Shown here: positions 52,016 to 61,753 of the stretch, one piece after another
Layout: every line of letters starts with the position of its first letter
How positions within the stretch are numbered: position 1 is the stretch's first letter
Assembly (NCBI RefSeq): GCF_003061515.1
Contig: NZ_CP028924.1
Coordinates: 1,798,001-1,862,000, forward strand
Source: Colwellia sp. Arc7-D
GTDB taxonomy: Bacteria > Pseudomonadota > Gammaproteobacteria > Enterobacterales > Alteromonadaceae
Length of the DNA: 64,000 bases
Direction of reading: 5' to 3'
Made by a program: the position numbers and the translations under genes
Notes under the pieces: model-generated
Database searches by the model: none
Seen by the model: the letters and a program-made list of their open reading frames with translations, nothing else
Told to the model about the DNA's origin: nothing

Positions 52016-52831
52016 ATGATGAAATATGCGTTTGTTAGACAAGTTATCTGGTGTGTATTCGCGTTAATATTGCTCACCTTTTCGTTAGGTATTAGCTGGC
52101 AAATAAGTAAAACAACAAATTTTTTATATAGCTTTTGGTATCAAACCTTGCACATCGATGAGGTTATTAAAAAAAACGTACCCAAAAACACCCAGGGTAA
52201 ACGCGACTTTCCTGTCGATAATTTTCAATTGCATGAGAAAATGTTTGCTGAAATTGTTGATGCAATTCATCAGCAAGGCAATCAAGAAGACAATCAACTA
52301 GGCAAACTACAAGGCAATCTACCAAGTAATACTTTATCTAAAATAAGTTATGTTAATCATCAATCGATATTAAAAGCACTATTAACAAAGAGTGAGGTCG
52401 TTCATCTTCAAGATGTTGCTAACTTACTCCGTTCATTAGAAAAGTTGTGGTGGGTAAATTTATTAATTTTATTGGGTATGATATTTTTTTACTGTCGTAA
52501 AGAACAGACAATAAGCGTTAATTCGATAAGAGAAATGCCAACAGGTAAACAAAAAATAATTTCGCTGTTGAGTTTTATTATTTTACTGGTAGTAATATTA
52601 AGTATTTGGGGCTTTACTGAGGTTTTTTATTATTTGCACACGGTAGTGTTTCCAGAGAATCATCAGTGGTTTTTCTATTATAGAGATTCTTTAATGGCGA
52701 CGCTTATGAAAGCCCCTGATATATTTTCGGCTATTGCGGCGCAACTGCTCCTGGTCGCGTTATTTTTAACTTGGGGAGTTGATACGGTATTGCGTCGTTA
52801 TCAAGTTAAGCATAGCAAACAAAGAGCTTAG
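52016..52831 (+). CDS. DUF1461-like integral membrane protein
   Basis: The protein has 271 residues with four helices (about 10-27, 143-158, 183-204 and 232-254) and one long extracytoplasmic loop. The segment HTVVFPENHQWFFYYRDSLMATLMKAPDIF matches the DUF1461/TIGR01906 pattern (FH-x-x-FFP-G-x-W-x-F then L-x-x-LFP). The family is uncharacterised. The loop is rich in Asn/Gln/Gly-Asn repeats (QGNQEDNQLGKLQGN). A second ATG follows the first directly. Confidence 0.65.
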   Translation: MMKYAFVRQVIWCVFALILLTFSLGISWQISKTTNFLYSFWYQTLHIDEVIKKNVPKNTQGKRDFPVDNFQLHEKMFAEIVDAIHQQGNQEDNQLGKLQGNLPSNTLSKISYVNHQSILKALLTKSEVVHLQDVANLLRSLEKLWWVNLLILLGMIFFYCRKEQTISVNSIREMPTGKQKIISLLSFIILLVVILSIWGFTEVFYYLHTVVFPENHQWFFYYRDSLMATLMKAPDIFSAIAAQLLLVALFLTWGVDTVLRRYQVKHSKQRA

Positions 52832-52903
52832 CTAGCCTGGTATGCATTAAATTGATATACCGTTATTTATGTGGATAATTTGTGGCGTTTAAGGACATTA
52901 AAT

Positions 52904-53449
52904 CTATTCACTCAATATATTAATTATATTTTCTTTAGATTTACTTGAGTAGGTTTCAGAAACGTTATCGCTGATAAATAAAGAGGCTTTTACGGCAATT
53001 TTTTTAAGTGTTTTTATATCAGCTGTTTGCCACTCGACTTGATCGCCAGTTCGTTCGCAGCAGATTATGCCCAATGGGACAAAGTCCTTTTTGAATGTTA
53101 CATCCAATAAAGAATGTATATTGTGAACATCGAAGTATCCCTTATTAAAGCATTTAGATACGTCATTATTCCTAGCGTCAGAAGCAACTAAAAACTCATT
53201 CTCAATAATGTGTGAAAAGTAATCTTTAAAGTCACTGGCCAGTAAATGCTCCCCCATCGTTTGCTTGCCATATTCGTCAAGACAAATGAGAGAAAACATT
53301 TCAGAATAGTCACTACAAAACAGCCAAATACCTACCCGATCACATTCAGGAATTGCTGATTTAATGGTTGAACAAATTTTTAATAATTTATTATTTAAAG
53401 ACGTACGTGGGTTACTTAAATAAACTGATAGGTTTGACAATATTTCCAT
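52904..53449 (-). CDS. GAF domain protein
   Basis: The protein has 181 residues, mostly one GAF domain (about 18-160): an N-terminal helix, then RVGIWLFCSDYSEMFSLICLDEYG, and HSLLDVTFKKDFVPLGIICCERTGDQVEWQTADIKTL. GAF domains bind small ligands and are usually fused to signalling outputs; this one stands alone. No partner domain is encoded beside it. The 5' end of the gene faces a 449-base gap. Confidence 0.8.
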   Translation of the reverse strand: MEILSNLSVYLSNPRTSLNNKLLKICSTIKSAIPECDRVGIWLFCSDYSEMFSLICLDEYGKQTMGEHLLASDFKDYFSHIIENEFLVASDARNNDVSKCFNKGYFDVHNIHSLLDVTFKKDFVPLGIICCERTGDQVEWQTADIKTLKKIAVKASLFISDNVSETYSSKSKENIINILSE

Positions 53450-53898
53450 AAACTACATCAACCAAGAGTCTTTGATTTAAAGTTAGATAAGCGCATGATT
53501 TTAAATATTATAAACATCATTTCTAAGTTAATTCGATAATCGGTATCACTATCATATGTTGTAGTTTATAGCCGTTATCGAATCATCAGCAGATTAGATG
53601 AAAATCACGCATTGATTGAGTGTTAATTTAGGTGAAATCAGCATATATATCAAGCTTTATTCAGCTGAGCTAACTTAATAAAAAGTGATAAAGTTTTTTA
53701 AATAACAAAGAAATAAATTTTAGACTTAACAATCCGTTTTTTTACTCATTAACGGACTAGTTAAAGAAGGATGAAATGCGAAAGTTAACACCAAATATAT
53801 CAGAGTAATACTCTACATTGCGCTGAGACTTAACAAGTAATGAAACGATTTTTCACTACTTATTATTAGTTGCTTTAGTATATTTAATACTCGAATAG
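53450..53898. other. 449-base non-coding stretch
   Basis: AT-rich, between the GAF gene start and the LprI-like gene stop (both minus strand). No small ORF, hairpin or RNA signature stands out. It likely holds the GAF promoter. Confidence 0.45.
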
Positions 53899-54309
53899 TT
53901 ATTTGTTTTTATTGAGGTGAGTTAATTCTTCAATGCGGTCTTGTGTTAACGTGATATAACATTTTTTATAGGCGATAGCTGCGCTTTCGTCTGGTGCGAG
54001 GACTAAATACTGCCAACGACAGTTATTTTCTCGGTAGCTGATAAAGTTTCGCTGAGAGCGCTTAAACATATCAAGCGATGTACTTCGTCCATTGTGAAGT
54101 GATAACTCTTCTAAAATAAAGGTTTGATTATTTATCCAGGTTTGTAATTCACGATCTTTCTTATCTCTAATACCATCTAAACACCGAGATACATCGGCTG
54201 TACTGTCCATAGTTTTTTCGCACAGATCAACCGTATTTTTAGCCATTAAAGAGCTTGAGAACAGCAGGGCGCTGACTAATATGTATCTACTAAGTGTTTT
54301 ATTATTCAT
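53899..54309 (-). CDS. LprI-like (DUF1311) periplasmic protein
   Basis: The protein has 136 residues with a Sec signal peptide (ending SSSLMA). The mature part has Cys-rich LprI/DUF1311 features: DLCEKTMDSTADVSRCLDGIRDKKDREL, FKRSQRNFISYRENNCRWQY and AYKKCYITLTQDRIEEL. Four cysteines suggest two disulfides. LprI-like domains can inhibit lysozyme; that role is not shown here. It is the last gene of yciB-yciI-lprI-like (nine bases after yciI). Confidence 0.8.
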   Translation of the reverse strand: MNNKTLSRYILVSALLFSSSLMAKNTVDLCEKTMDSTADVSRCLDGIRDKKDRELQTWINNQTFILEELSLHNGRSTSLDMFKRSQRNFISYRENNCRWQYLVLAPDESAAIAYKKCYITLTQDRIEELTHLNKNK

Positions 54310-54318
54310 AGCTAATAT

Positions 54319-54621
54319 TTATGCTGGAAGTACTTTTTTGTACGGTTTAACAGTAACGTTTTTATAAACGCCTGCCGCGATGTAAGGGTCTTCGTCAGCC
54401 CACTGTTGAGCAGCTACTAAACTGTCGAACTTTGCAATAATAAGTGAGCCAGTAAAGCCTGCATCGCCTGGATTTTCGCTATCGATAGCTGGACAAGGTC
54501 CGGCTACTAGTAATCTTCCTTGATTTTGCAACATACGCAATCGGTCTAAATGACTTTCGCGTACACTCATTCTCAGCGCTAAGCTGTTCTCAACATCTTC
54601 ACTATAAATAAGGTAAAACAT
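54319..54621 (-). CDS. yciI: YciI family protein
   Basis: A 100-aa ferredoxin-like dimeric protein. The conserved features are [40 protein letters not shown], and [29 protein letters not shown] (the His/Asp pair is the putative active site). The biochemical role of YciI is unknown. It lies 47 bases after yciB, the normal order in gammaproteobacteria. Confidence 0.93.
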   Translation of the reverse strand: MFYLIYSEDVENSLALRMSVRESHLDRLRMLQNQGRLLVAGPCPAIDSENPGDAGFTGSLIIAKFDSLVAAQQWADEDPYIAAGVYKNVTVKPYKKVLPA

Positions 54622-54668
54622 TTTATATCCAAAATATTAAATTAAAAATACGTATTACAAATACTAAA

Positions 54669-55235
54669 TTATTCTTGTTTCTCTGTTTTTTGTTCTGAGT
54701 CTTCTTGTTCTTCAGGCATATATTTATAAAGAGATAACACTGAGCCAATGGCAAATATAAACGTCATGGCAGTTAAACCAAACACCTTAAAATTAACCCA
54801 AGTTTCTAAACTAAAATTAAAGGCAATGTACCAGTTAAGAAAACCACAAAGCGCGAAAAACAATGCCCAAGCTAAGTTTAGTCTGTTCCAAATGTTTTCA
54901 GGTAAGGTTAGGGCTTCACCTAAAAACTCTTTCATAATGTTTTTATTAAATAATTTCTGACTCACTAAAAGTGCAATTGCGAAAATCCCTTGGATAATCG
55001 TCACTTTCCATTTCAAGAAAGTATCATCATGCATATATATAGTTAAGCCTCCAAAAACGGCAATTAGACCGAAGAAAATCAAATTTCTTTTTGGAATGGG
55101 TTGCTTTTTAATTAAAAAATAAGCTATTTGAATGGCGGAAGCGACGATTAGTGCGCCAGTAGCCCAATAGATATCGGCGAATTTATAAAATACGAAAAAA
55201 ATAACCAGTGGAATATATTCTAAAAATGCGTGCAT
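54669..55235 (-). CDS. yciB: septation protein YciB (IspZ family)
   Basis: An inner membrane protein of 188 residues with five to six helices. It has the signature LEYIPLVIFFVFYKFADIYWATGAL, and LTLPENIWNRLNLAWALFFALCGFLNWYIAF. YciB affects cell envelope and septum formation in other bacteria. A charged tail (EEQEDSEQKTEKQE) ends the protein. First gene of the unit with yciI and the LprI-like gene. Confidence 0.94.
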   Translation of the reverse strand: MHAFLEYIPLVIFFVFYKFADIYWATGALIVASAIQIAYFLIKKQPIPKRNLIFFGLIAVFGGLTIYMHDDTFLKWKVTIIQGIFAIALLVSQKLFNKNIMKEFLGEALTLPENIWNRLNLAWALFFALCGFLNWYIAFNFSLETWVNFKVFGLTAMTFIFAIGSVLSLYKYMPEEQEDSEQKTEKQE

Positions 55236-55406
55236 AAATTCAGTATCAAAAATAACAATGTATCGATTCTACTCAAAGCTCAAGACATACGCCACTCTAT
55301 TTAGTTAGCTAAAATGTAATAATTTTTAAAAGTCAGGAATAAACGCAGGTTTGGCCCTGAACTTTGAGTCAAGTTATTTACGTTATATCGCCCAGCTTAA
55401 TATAGC

Positions 55407-56627
55407 TTAAGCTTGCTTATAACCAAAAGGGTCGTCGATTGAGTAGGAAGGCTCCGTGAACCACTTTGCGCCAGTTTCTGTCATATAAAAATGGTCTTCT
55501 AAACGAATACCAAATTCATTAGGTATTACCAGCATGGGTTCATTAGAAAAACACATACCTTTAGTCAGTGGCGTTCTATCGCTGCGAACTAAATATGGCC
55601 ATTCATGAATATCCAGACCTACACCATGACCTGTTCTATGAGGGCATCCAGGTGTTTGGTAATCAGGTCCTAAGTTTTGGCTTGCTAAGTAAGCTCTTGC
55701 TGCAACATCAACATCACCACAAGCAACACCTATTTTGGCTGCGTCGAATGCAGCTTCTTGTGCTAATTTTTCAATCAACCACATATCTCGTTGGCGTTGG
55801 TTTGGCTCGCCAAAAACATAGGTACGGGTAATATCTGAGTTATACCCTTCAACCTGACAACCGGTATCAATGAGTACAATGTCATTTTCTTCGAGTGCTT
55901 TGGGCGATTTAACACCGTGAGGGTATGAAGAATCTTCACCGAAAAGTACAATACAAAAGTATGAACCAGCAGGTGCCCCCACTTTACGGTGAGCTTGATC
56001 AATAAAATCAGTCACTTCTTGCACTGTTATACCTACATGCAATATACGAGCTACCGCTTTGTGAACTTCAATAGTCATGTTTTTTGCCTGTTGTAACAAG
56101 GCTATTTCAGTATCAGACTTTTCTGCTCTACAACCTGCCGTTACACATTTAGCGTCGATAAGTGTTAAAGCTGGGGCTGCTTTTTTAATACCGTCTGCAA
56201 TAAAAAATGCGGCAGACTCATCAATGGCTAATTGACCTGTTGTTATGCCAATTTCACTTAACGTTTGTGATACTAACTGATAAGGGCTTTCATGCTCTTG
56301 CCAACCTTTAATTTCACCTTTTATCGTCATGTACTGACTCAGCGTGTTAACTTCAAAATAAGGAGTAATATATTTTATTTCTCCTTCCTGAGGAATAATA
56401 GCACCCACCATACGTTCACTGGCATACCAGCGTGTACCTGTGAAGTAGTATAAATTTGTTCCTGCATCAATATAGGTAGCTGCTATATTATTTTCAGCCA
56501 TGATCGTTTGTGCTTTTTTAATACGTTGTTTAAATTCAGCCTCAGAAATCGCTTTTACCTGATTTGTCATATTAGCTAATTTTTCAAGCTCGATTTTTGC
56601 GGTAGAGCCGCCAACACCTATAGTCAT
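55407..56627 (-). CDS. M24 metallopeptidase (Xaa-Pro dipeptidase-like)
   Basis: The protein has 406 residues with a creatinase-type N-terminal domain (about 25-160) and a pita-bread M24 domain. Metal ligands visible are Asp254 and Asp265 (IDTGCQVEGYNSDITRTY), His334 (TGHGVGLDIHEWP), Glu363 (SNEPM) and Glu377 (IRLEDHF). This set is complete, so it should be an active aminopeptidase P/prolidase-like enzyme. The ATG follows AAGGAA. It may be a cytoplasmic peptidase that cleaves Xaa-Pro peptides. Confidence 0.9.
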   Translation of the reverse strand: MTIGVGGSTAKIELEKLANMTNQVKAISEAEFKQRIKKAQTIMAENNIAATYIDAGTNLYYFTGTRWYASERMVGAIIPQEGEIKYITPYFEVNTLSQYMTIKGEIKGWQEHESPYQLVSQTLSEIGITTGQLAIDESAAFFIADGIKKAAPALTLIDAKCVTAGCRAEKSDTEIALLQQAKNMTIEVHKAVARILHVGITVQEVTDFIDQAHRKVGAPAGSYFCIVLFGEDSSYPHGVKSPKALEENDIVLIDTGCQVEGYNSDITRTYVFGEPNQRQRDMWLIEKLAQEAAFDAAKIGVACGDVDVAARAYLASQNLGPDYQTPGCPHRTGHGVGLDIHEWPYLVRSDRTPLTKGMCFSNEPMLVIPNEFGIRLEDHFYMTETGAKWFTEPSYSIDDPFGYKQA

Positions 56628-56808
56628 ACTTGTTCCTTAACAATAAAAAATACCGCTATATTTTATACATAATATGAAGTTATGTATCGTAATATTTAAG
56701 TTAAATACTATGGGTAAATGTTAATGGGAGAAATTAAATTTAAGCTTTAGCGGTCAATCTTAGTAATCTAGATATAAAATAAAACTATCAAATAACAAAG
56801 GATCCCCT

Positions 56809-58074
56809 ATGCGTCAAAAAGTCGAGTTTATCAGTGGAGAACACAAACTTAGTGGTTTGCTAGAAACCCCAGAATCTGATGTTAAATTTTATGCACTATT
56901 TGCCCATTGCTTTACTTGTGGTAAAGACATTGCGGCGGCATCACGTATAAGCCGAGCGCTAGTTAGAAAAGGAATTGCCGTGTTAAGGTTCGACTTTACC
57001 GGTTTAGGAAATAGCGATGGTGACTTTGCAAATAGTAACTTTTCCTCAAATATAAAAGACTTACTTGCCGCTGCGGATTTTCTTCGTACAACATATCAAG
57101 CGCCGAGATTGCTTATTGGTCATAGCTTGGGTGGTGCAGCAGTGCTTAATGTTGCTCAACAGGTTGAAGAAGCTATGGCCATAGTCACTATTGGGGCTCC
57201 ATCTGATGCCGAACATGTCGCTCATAACTTTGCCTTACAAGTCGATGATATTGAAAAGTACGGTAAAGCAGAAGTGAACTTGGCTGGACGTGTGTTTACT
57301 ATCGAAAAACAGTTTTTAGATGACATTAAACGCTACGATACCAGTCGCATTGGTAATTTAAGGAAAGCACTTTTAGTCATGCATTCACCCATTGACAGTA
57401 CCGTCAATATCAGTGAAGCGGAAAAAATATATCAAGCGGCCTTACATCCTAAAAGCTTTGTTAGTTTAGATGACGCGGATCATTTATTAACGAATAAGCG
57501 TGATGCCGAGTATGCTGCCGATGTAATTTCGGCGTGGGCAGGGCGATATATAACACATGATAAAAGTGTTAATAAAGACGTTAGCAACGTTATGTCTTCA
57601 ATGAACGCTTCTAAAACAAGTGCTGAATATGGGAAAACTGAAATTACTAAAGGTCATGTGATTGTTGAAGAAAAAAATCATAAATTTACTCAGCATGTAA
57701 GCACAGCTAGCCACTATTGGCTTGCAGATGAGCCAGAAAGTGTTGGTGGCAATAATATGGGTCCTGATCCTTATGAGCATTTACTTGCCGGTTTAGGCGC
57801 CTGTACTGCTATGACACTTCGTATGTATGCCACACGCAAAAATCTTGCTATAAAACATATAAAAGTTGAACTAAAGCATAGTCGAAATTATTTACTTGAT
57901 TGCCAAGAGTGTGAAGAGCAAAGCCAAGGTATTGAAGCCATAGTGCGTGAAATTAGTTTTATTGGTGAGTTAGAGGCTAAGCAACAAGCACGATTTTTAG
58001 AAATAGCAGATAAATGCCCAGTCCATAAAACCTTGCACAATAACGTAAAAGTCATCAGTAAGTTGGTCAATTAA
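56809..58074 (+). CDS. alpha/beta hydrolase-OsmC fusion protein
   Basis: A 421-aa two-domain protein. The N-terminal hydrolase (1-250) has the nucleophile Ser106 in GHSLGG, Asp196 (SPIDSTV) and His225 (DADHLL). The C-terminal OsmC-like peroxidase domain (about 275-421) has peroxidatic-type Cys332 ([12 protein letters not shown]) and Cys403 (DKCPVHKTL), which reduce organic hydroperoxides with dithiol partners. Such fusions are known in several proteobacteria. It is a single gene with GGATCC-type sequence before the ATG. Confidence 0.93.
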   Translation: MRQKVEFISGEHKLSGLLETPESDVKFYALFAHCFTCGKDIAAASRISRALVRKGIAVLRFDFTGLGNSDGDFANSNFSSNIKDLLAAADFLRTTYQAPRLLIGHSLGGAAVLNVAQQVEEAMAIVTIGAPSDAEHVAHNFALQVDDIEKYGKAEVNLAGRVFTIEKQFLDDIKRYDTSRIGNLRKALLVMHSPIDSTVNISEAEKIYQAALHPKSFVSLDDADHLLTNKRDAEYAADVISAWAGRYITHDKSVNKDVSNVMSSMNASKTSAEYGKTEITKGHVIVEEKNHKFTQHVSTASHYWLADEPESVGGNNMGPDPYEHLLAGLGACTAMTLRMYATRKNLAIKHIKVELKHSRNYLLDCQECEEQSQGIEAIVREISFIGELEAKQQARFLEIADKCPVHKTLHNNVKVISKLVN

Positions 58075-58250
58075 TCTGATGGTTTTTAAGGTGATAGCAT
58101 AGTCAGTAACGCTACAAATAACTTTCTGATGTTAGTAATGTTTATGTACTTTCTTTTCAAAGTTATTTACATTAGTCGCATTACCTTTTTATGAAAATAA
58201 AAAAATACGCTGACTAAGCTGTTACTTTTTGATGAAATCCAGGAGCTATA

Positions 58251-58634
58251 ATGGAATCGCATGGAGATTACAAAATTAATCTGACTGGAAATGTAGTACA
58301 TATATATCCATCAGGAAGCTTTAATCAAGAAGGTGTTAAGCAATTAAACGATAAAGTTTTATTAATTGCTCCTCAAAACTCTCCTTGGGCCTTGCTAGCT
58401 CACGCCGATGAATCTGCTGGTTTAACACCTGAAGCGGTTAACGAAATAATTAATTTTTTTCAGCAGATAAGTAAAGAAAACTGTGTCGTTATAGGCATTG
58501 CAGCTTTACCAACTTGGCAAGGGGTGCTTGAAAAATCAATCAAAGAAAATGCTGATATTACTATACCCGTTTATCTGGATGCTAACTTATCGAAATTAGA
58601 TTCATTGATTAAAAAAATCATGGATAGTGCTTAA
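58251..58634 (+). CDS. STAS-like small protein
   Basis: The protein has 127 residues and is soluble. Alternating strands and helices (GNVVHIYPSGSFNQEGVKQLNDKVLLIA, PWALLAHADESAGLTPEAVNEIINFFQQ, CVVIGIAAL) fit the STAS/SpoIIAA-like fold. I do not see a conserved phosphorylatable Ser with confidence. Two very small membrane genes follow. Function is unassigned. Confidence 0.45.
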   Translation: MESHGDYKINLTGNVVHIYPSGSFNQEGVKQLNDKVLLIAPQNSPWALLAHADESAGLTPEAVNEIINFFQQISKENCVVIGIAALPTWQGVLEKSIKENADITIPVYLDANLSKLDSLIKKIMDSA

Positions 58635-58638
58635 GTAT

Positions 58639-58722
58639 ATGAGAAAGTTAATTTTATTAGCGCTTTTGGTTGTTGTGTTTACTGAGGTTTTTAAGATTAA
58701 ACCTTTTACAAATTTCACTTGA
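58639..58722 (+). CDS. possible 27-aa single-helix membrane peptide
   Basis: An ATG frame four bases after the STAS-like stop encodes a peptide that is basic at the N-terminus (MRKL), with a helix-like LILLALLVVVF, and a short tail. Hydrophobicity and position suggest a translated small membrane protein. No clear Shine-Dalgarno is seen. Confidence 0.35.
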   Translation: MRKLILLALLVVVFTEVFKIKPFTNFT

Positions 58723-58747
58723 AAATAATATATTTGAAGAGCGCTTT

Positions 58748-58957
58748 ATGTCTAATTCAATGTCTTTAGAAAAAATATTTATGATTTTAGCCATTATACT
58801 TGGCTTGGGTTCAACGGTTGATTTAATTTATAACTTAGTGACTTTAAACTTTCAATTAGCTGAAATATTGCGCTGTAGCTTCAACATCGTTATTGCTTTA
58901 TTGATATACCTATACGCAAATAAGAAACATAAAGAAAAGCTTAACTCTATTGTGTAG
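58748..58957 (+). CDS. small two-helix membrane protein
   Basis: The protein has 69 residues from ATG 58748 (GAAGAGC lies upstream); the longer frame from 58670 lacks support. It shows helix 1 (about 7-27) and helix 2 (about 37-55), then a basic tail (YANKKHKEKL). No family recognised. It follows the STAS-like gene on the same strand and may share its transcript. Confidence 0.55.
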   Translation: MSNSMSLEKIFMILAIILGLGSTVDLIYNLVTLNFQLAEILRCSFNIVIALLIYLYANKKHKEKLNSIV

Positions 58958-59060
58958 ACGTTTATTAACGGTAATTTAAACCTTATACGCACAACAAAGA
59001 AAATATAACATGCTAGGATTAATACTTATGGCGAATCAAGTCTTGATTCATGGAGTGTAG

Positions 59061-59435
59061 ATGAAATCTGTTATAAATTTATTGATTGTCATCATCTCTT
59101 TATTAAGCCTATTTGCTGGCATAGCAAAAGTTATCCATAGCCCTGATGAAGTTCAGTTTTTACAACATTTCATGTTTAATGACTTTGCTATTACCCTCTA
59201 TGGTGTCATTCAAATTTTCGCTGCAGCTTTGCTTTCAATGGGGCTATTTTTTTCTTATAACAAGGTTGCGAAAGTGGGAGCAGTTTTCGTCGCTTTAGCC
59301 TTTCTATTATCAAGTGTTTTAATCTTTGTTAGCGGAAACTTTATGTTTGCATTGATTTCATTATTACCTGTCGCTTGCACAGCCTTAATTATTCGTCAAA
59401 TGCACTTGAACAATAACACCAACACCAACACCTAA
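59061..59435 (+). CDS. DoxX-like four-helix membrane protein
   Basis: The protein has 124 residues with four helices (about 5-22, 43-66, 69-88 and 92-110), DoxX-like in size and layout (AKVIHSPDEVQFLQH between helices 1 and 2). The last residues are an Asn-Thr repeat encoded by three copies of AACACC (59415-59432), just before the stop. It has no assigned function. The gene precedes the universal stress protein on the same strand. Confidence 0.65.
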   Translation: MKSVINLLIVIISLLSLFAGIAKVIHSPDEVQFLQHFMFNDFAITLYGVIQIFAAALLSMGLFFSYNKVAKVGAVFVALAFLLSSVLIFVSGNFMFALISLLPVACTALIIRQMHLNNNTNTNT

Positions 59436-59583
59436 AGTTACGAGGGTTTAGCTTTAGTTCTCGATTAACCTTTTTAAGCTATTTTCATTTCATTACTTAT
59501 CTTACTAAGCTTTGTTCTATATCAAAGAAACGCTGAATCTTGTGTGTTATTTTTAAGTAATACACATCAGCTGAGAGGGTATT

Positions 59584-60450
59584 ATGAACAGTATATTAGT
59601 GATTGCAGATTTATCGGAAAGTAAGCAAGTGGCTATTCAGCGCGCTTGTGAACTTGCTAAAAGCACCCATAATTCTTTACATATTGTTTATTTTTGTTAT
59701 CAAAGTTTACGACTTATTGATGATGATCCACAAAAGATACAACAAACAATAATAGATGCAGTTAAACAAGATGCAAAAACATCACTCAAGACAATAATCC
59801 CTGAAGGAGTTAACTACAGTTTTGACGTTGTTTGGGAAAAACGTATTTATAATTGGATAAATAATTACGCAGAAGAGCATAGCCCAACCATGGTGGTAAA
59901 AACGGCACACCGAAGTGAGACTTTTTTGTACACGTCAACTGATTGGCAATTATTACGCGAATGCCCAGCACCTGTTTTTATTGTCAGTGATAATAAATGG
60001 CGCAAATCACCTAATGTATTAGCCGCAATAGATCTAGAAACCAAACGCAAAAGTAAACAAGCGTTAAACCATCAAATATTGAAAGCCGCTAAAGTATTTT
60101 CTCAAACCAATGAAGCGGAATTATTTGTATGCTACACCGTAGTATTTTCAAAAGTATTACGTGACTTAGGTATTCACTTCAAAGACGAGTTGGAGCTTAA
60201 GGCAGCTAAAACCTTAAAAACCCAAATAGAAACGTTGGCTGTTGAATACGACATACCTGTCGCTAACTTTTATGTTAAAGCAGGCGAACCAGAAAAGGTT
60301 ATTCCCAGCATTGCCGCGCAGCAAAAAGCAGGCTTAGTTGTCATAGGTACGGTTGGGCGTAAAGGTTTGCAAGCTAAAGTACTAGGGAATACAGCAGAGA
60401 AAATCTTGAGCTTGTTGAAATCAGATGTACTTGCTTTAAAGCCAGAGTAA
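59584..60450 (+). CDS. double-domain universal stress protein (UspE-like)
   Basis: The protein has 288 residues with two tandem Usp domains (about 1-140 and 145-288). The second domain shows the nucleotide-binding type pattern GTVGRKGLQAKVLGNTAEKIL (G-x2-G-x9-G-S/T family), while the first has a degenerate site. It starts MNSILVIADLSESKQ, with GAGAGGG before the ATG. UspE-like proteins respond to starvation and stress in E. coli. A terminator hairpin follows at 60607. Confidence 0.85.
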   Translation: MNSILVIADLSESKQVAIQRACELAKSTHNSLHIVYFCYQSLRLIDDDPQKIQQTIIDAVKQDAKTSLKTIIPEGVNYSFDVVWEKRIYNWINNYAEEHSPTMVVKTAHRSETFLYTSTDWQLLRECPAPVFIVSDNKWRKSPNVLAAIDLETKRKSKQALNHQILKAAKVFSQTNEAELFVCYTVVFSKVLRDLGIHFKDELELKAAKTLKTQIETLAVEYDIPVANFYVKAGEPEKVIPSIAAQQKAGLVVIGTVGRKGLQAKVLGNTAEKILSLLKSDVLALKPE

Positions 60451-60513
60451 TTAAGGCTATAACGTAAAAGTGACTCAATGCTTGCTGACAGAATTTAAAG
60501 CTTTGTAGGTGTT

Positions 60514-60597
60514 GTTATTTAGGCATTGTTATTTAGACGTTATCATTTAAAAGGTGTAATTTTAAAGGCTTAACTTGAAAGGTTTAACTTGAAAGGT
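60514..60597. repeat. 14-bp degenerate tandem repeat, six copies
   Basis: Units from GTTATTTAGGCATT and GTTATTTAGACGTT drift through ATCATTTAAAAGGT and GTAATTTTAAAGGC to two identical TTAACTTGAAAGGT copies. The array is back to back, without spacers, between convergent genes. Confidence 0.7.
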
Positions 60598-60600
60598 GAA

Positions 60601-60633
60601 AAATAAAAACTTCGGCGTCAGTAGCCGAAGTTT
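60601..60633 (-). terminator. terminator between Usp and CNNM genes
   Basis: AAACTTCGGC (60607-60616) pairs with GCCGAAGTTT (60624-60633), seven-base loop, and the A/T-rich left flank gives a U tract for the minus strand. It ends the CNNM gene transcript. Confidence 0.75.
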
Positions 60634-60660
60634 AATATTGTAAAATAAGTTACTGCTTAA

Positions 60661-61728
60661 TTATTTTTTTTCAGCGTTTATCAGCTCTGCTACTTTTTCG
60701 TTATGCTGCACTAATGGCAACATGCCTTTAAGTAAACGGCCAAATATATCTGCACCAGTAATAATGCGTCTAGTTTCGCCCCACACTAATAACACATCGT
60801 GTTCAATAACACCGTCGAAGTTTTTATCAATTGAGGTGTTCACTTTCATTTGTAAAATAGCTTCGTTTAATGACGTAGTTTCATCTGAGATAACAACCGG
60901 GCGATGACAATAACTGTAAGGGTCAAAGTTCTCTGACTGAAACAGTGCGCTTCGTAAGAAACCATCAGCATCAATAACTAATAATGGTGTACCTTCAAGG
61001 TTTGTTATAACCACCCAGCTGTGACCCGACTCATTGAGCATAGTTAAAAAAGGATCATTAGCACCAGAGTATGTGTCAGGCAAAATAGGCAAATCAAGCT
61101 TTGTTGGTAACGCTATAATAGAGCTTGGGTCTAACACTTCACCTTCTTCAGTGACCTTAATTTCATCTAAGGCAAAAAAGTTTAACGCGCCGATACCCTC
61201 AACATGGTTTAAATCAGCTTCTTCGGCACGTATATGCTCTTTAATAATATTACCGAGTTCACTCTCCCCTAAGTAGGTAATACCTTCTTTACCTAACCAT
61301 GCATCTAGAATGAGTGCACTTGGTCGCGCCACGGGGTAAAGAACAAATTGGTAGAAACGAATAATCGGAGCTAGCATGCTACCCATTTTTAAAGCGTTAC
61401 GAGAAAAGTAAGCTTGTGGTGTTATTTCACCCACGATGGTAATGGCTATTGTTGAGAATAAAAACGCGCCAACACCGGCTAAAACTGAATCTGACAACAT
61501 GGTTAATAAAACATTAATTCCTACGTTGCCCCATAAAATAGTAGCAAGTAAAAAGTTAGAATCGTTTCTTAACGTTAATACAATTTTGGCGGCTTTATTG
61601 CCTTTATTCGCTTCTACTTCTAACTGCAGTCTACTCAGTGAAAAAAAAGCTAAATTTAATCCTGAAAAAATAGCAGATTGTGAAATACAAAACACAATAG
61701 CAATCCAGGTGATAGTTTCTACAGGCAT
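60661..61728 (-). CDS. CNNM/DUF21 transporter-like protein
   Basis: The protein has 355 residues. The N-terminal DUF21 membrane domain has four helices (about 3-25, 57-80, 83-103 and 118-140), with QSAIFSGLNLAFFSLSRLQLE and AITIVGEITPQAYFSRNALKMG as in CNNM/CorC-like proteins. CBS-like sequence follows (HSWVVITNLEGTPLLVIDADGFL). CNNM proteins export or regulate Mg2+. It ends in a hairpin and starts 25 bases after mgtE, so the two likely share an operon. Confidence 0.85.
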   Translation of the reverse strand: MPVETITWIAIVFCISQSAIFSGLNLAFFSLSRLQLEVEANKGNKAAKIVLTLRNDSNFLLATILWGNVGINVLLTMLSDSVLAGVGAFLFSTIAITIVGEITPQAYFSRNALKMGSMLAPIIRFYQFVLYPVARPSALILDAWLGKEGITYLGESELGNIIKEHIRAEEADLNHVEGIGALNFFALDEIKVTEEGEVLDPSSIIALPTKLDLPILPDTYSGANDPFLTMLNESGHSWVVITNLEGTPLLVIDADGFLRSALFQSENFDPYSYCHRPVVISDETTSLNEAILQMKVNTSIDKNFDGVIEHDVLLVWGETRRIITGADIFGRLLKGMLPLVQHNEKVAELINAEKK

Positions 61729-61753
61729 TACTTAAATCCTCTTTTTACTTTTC

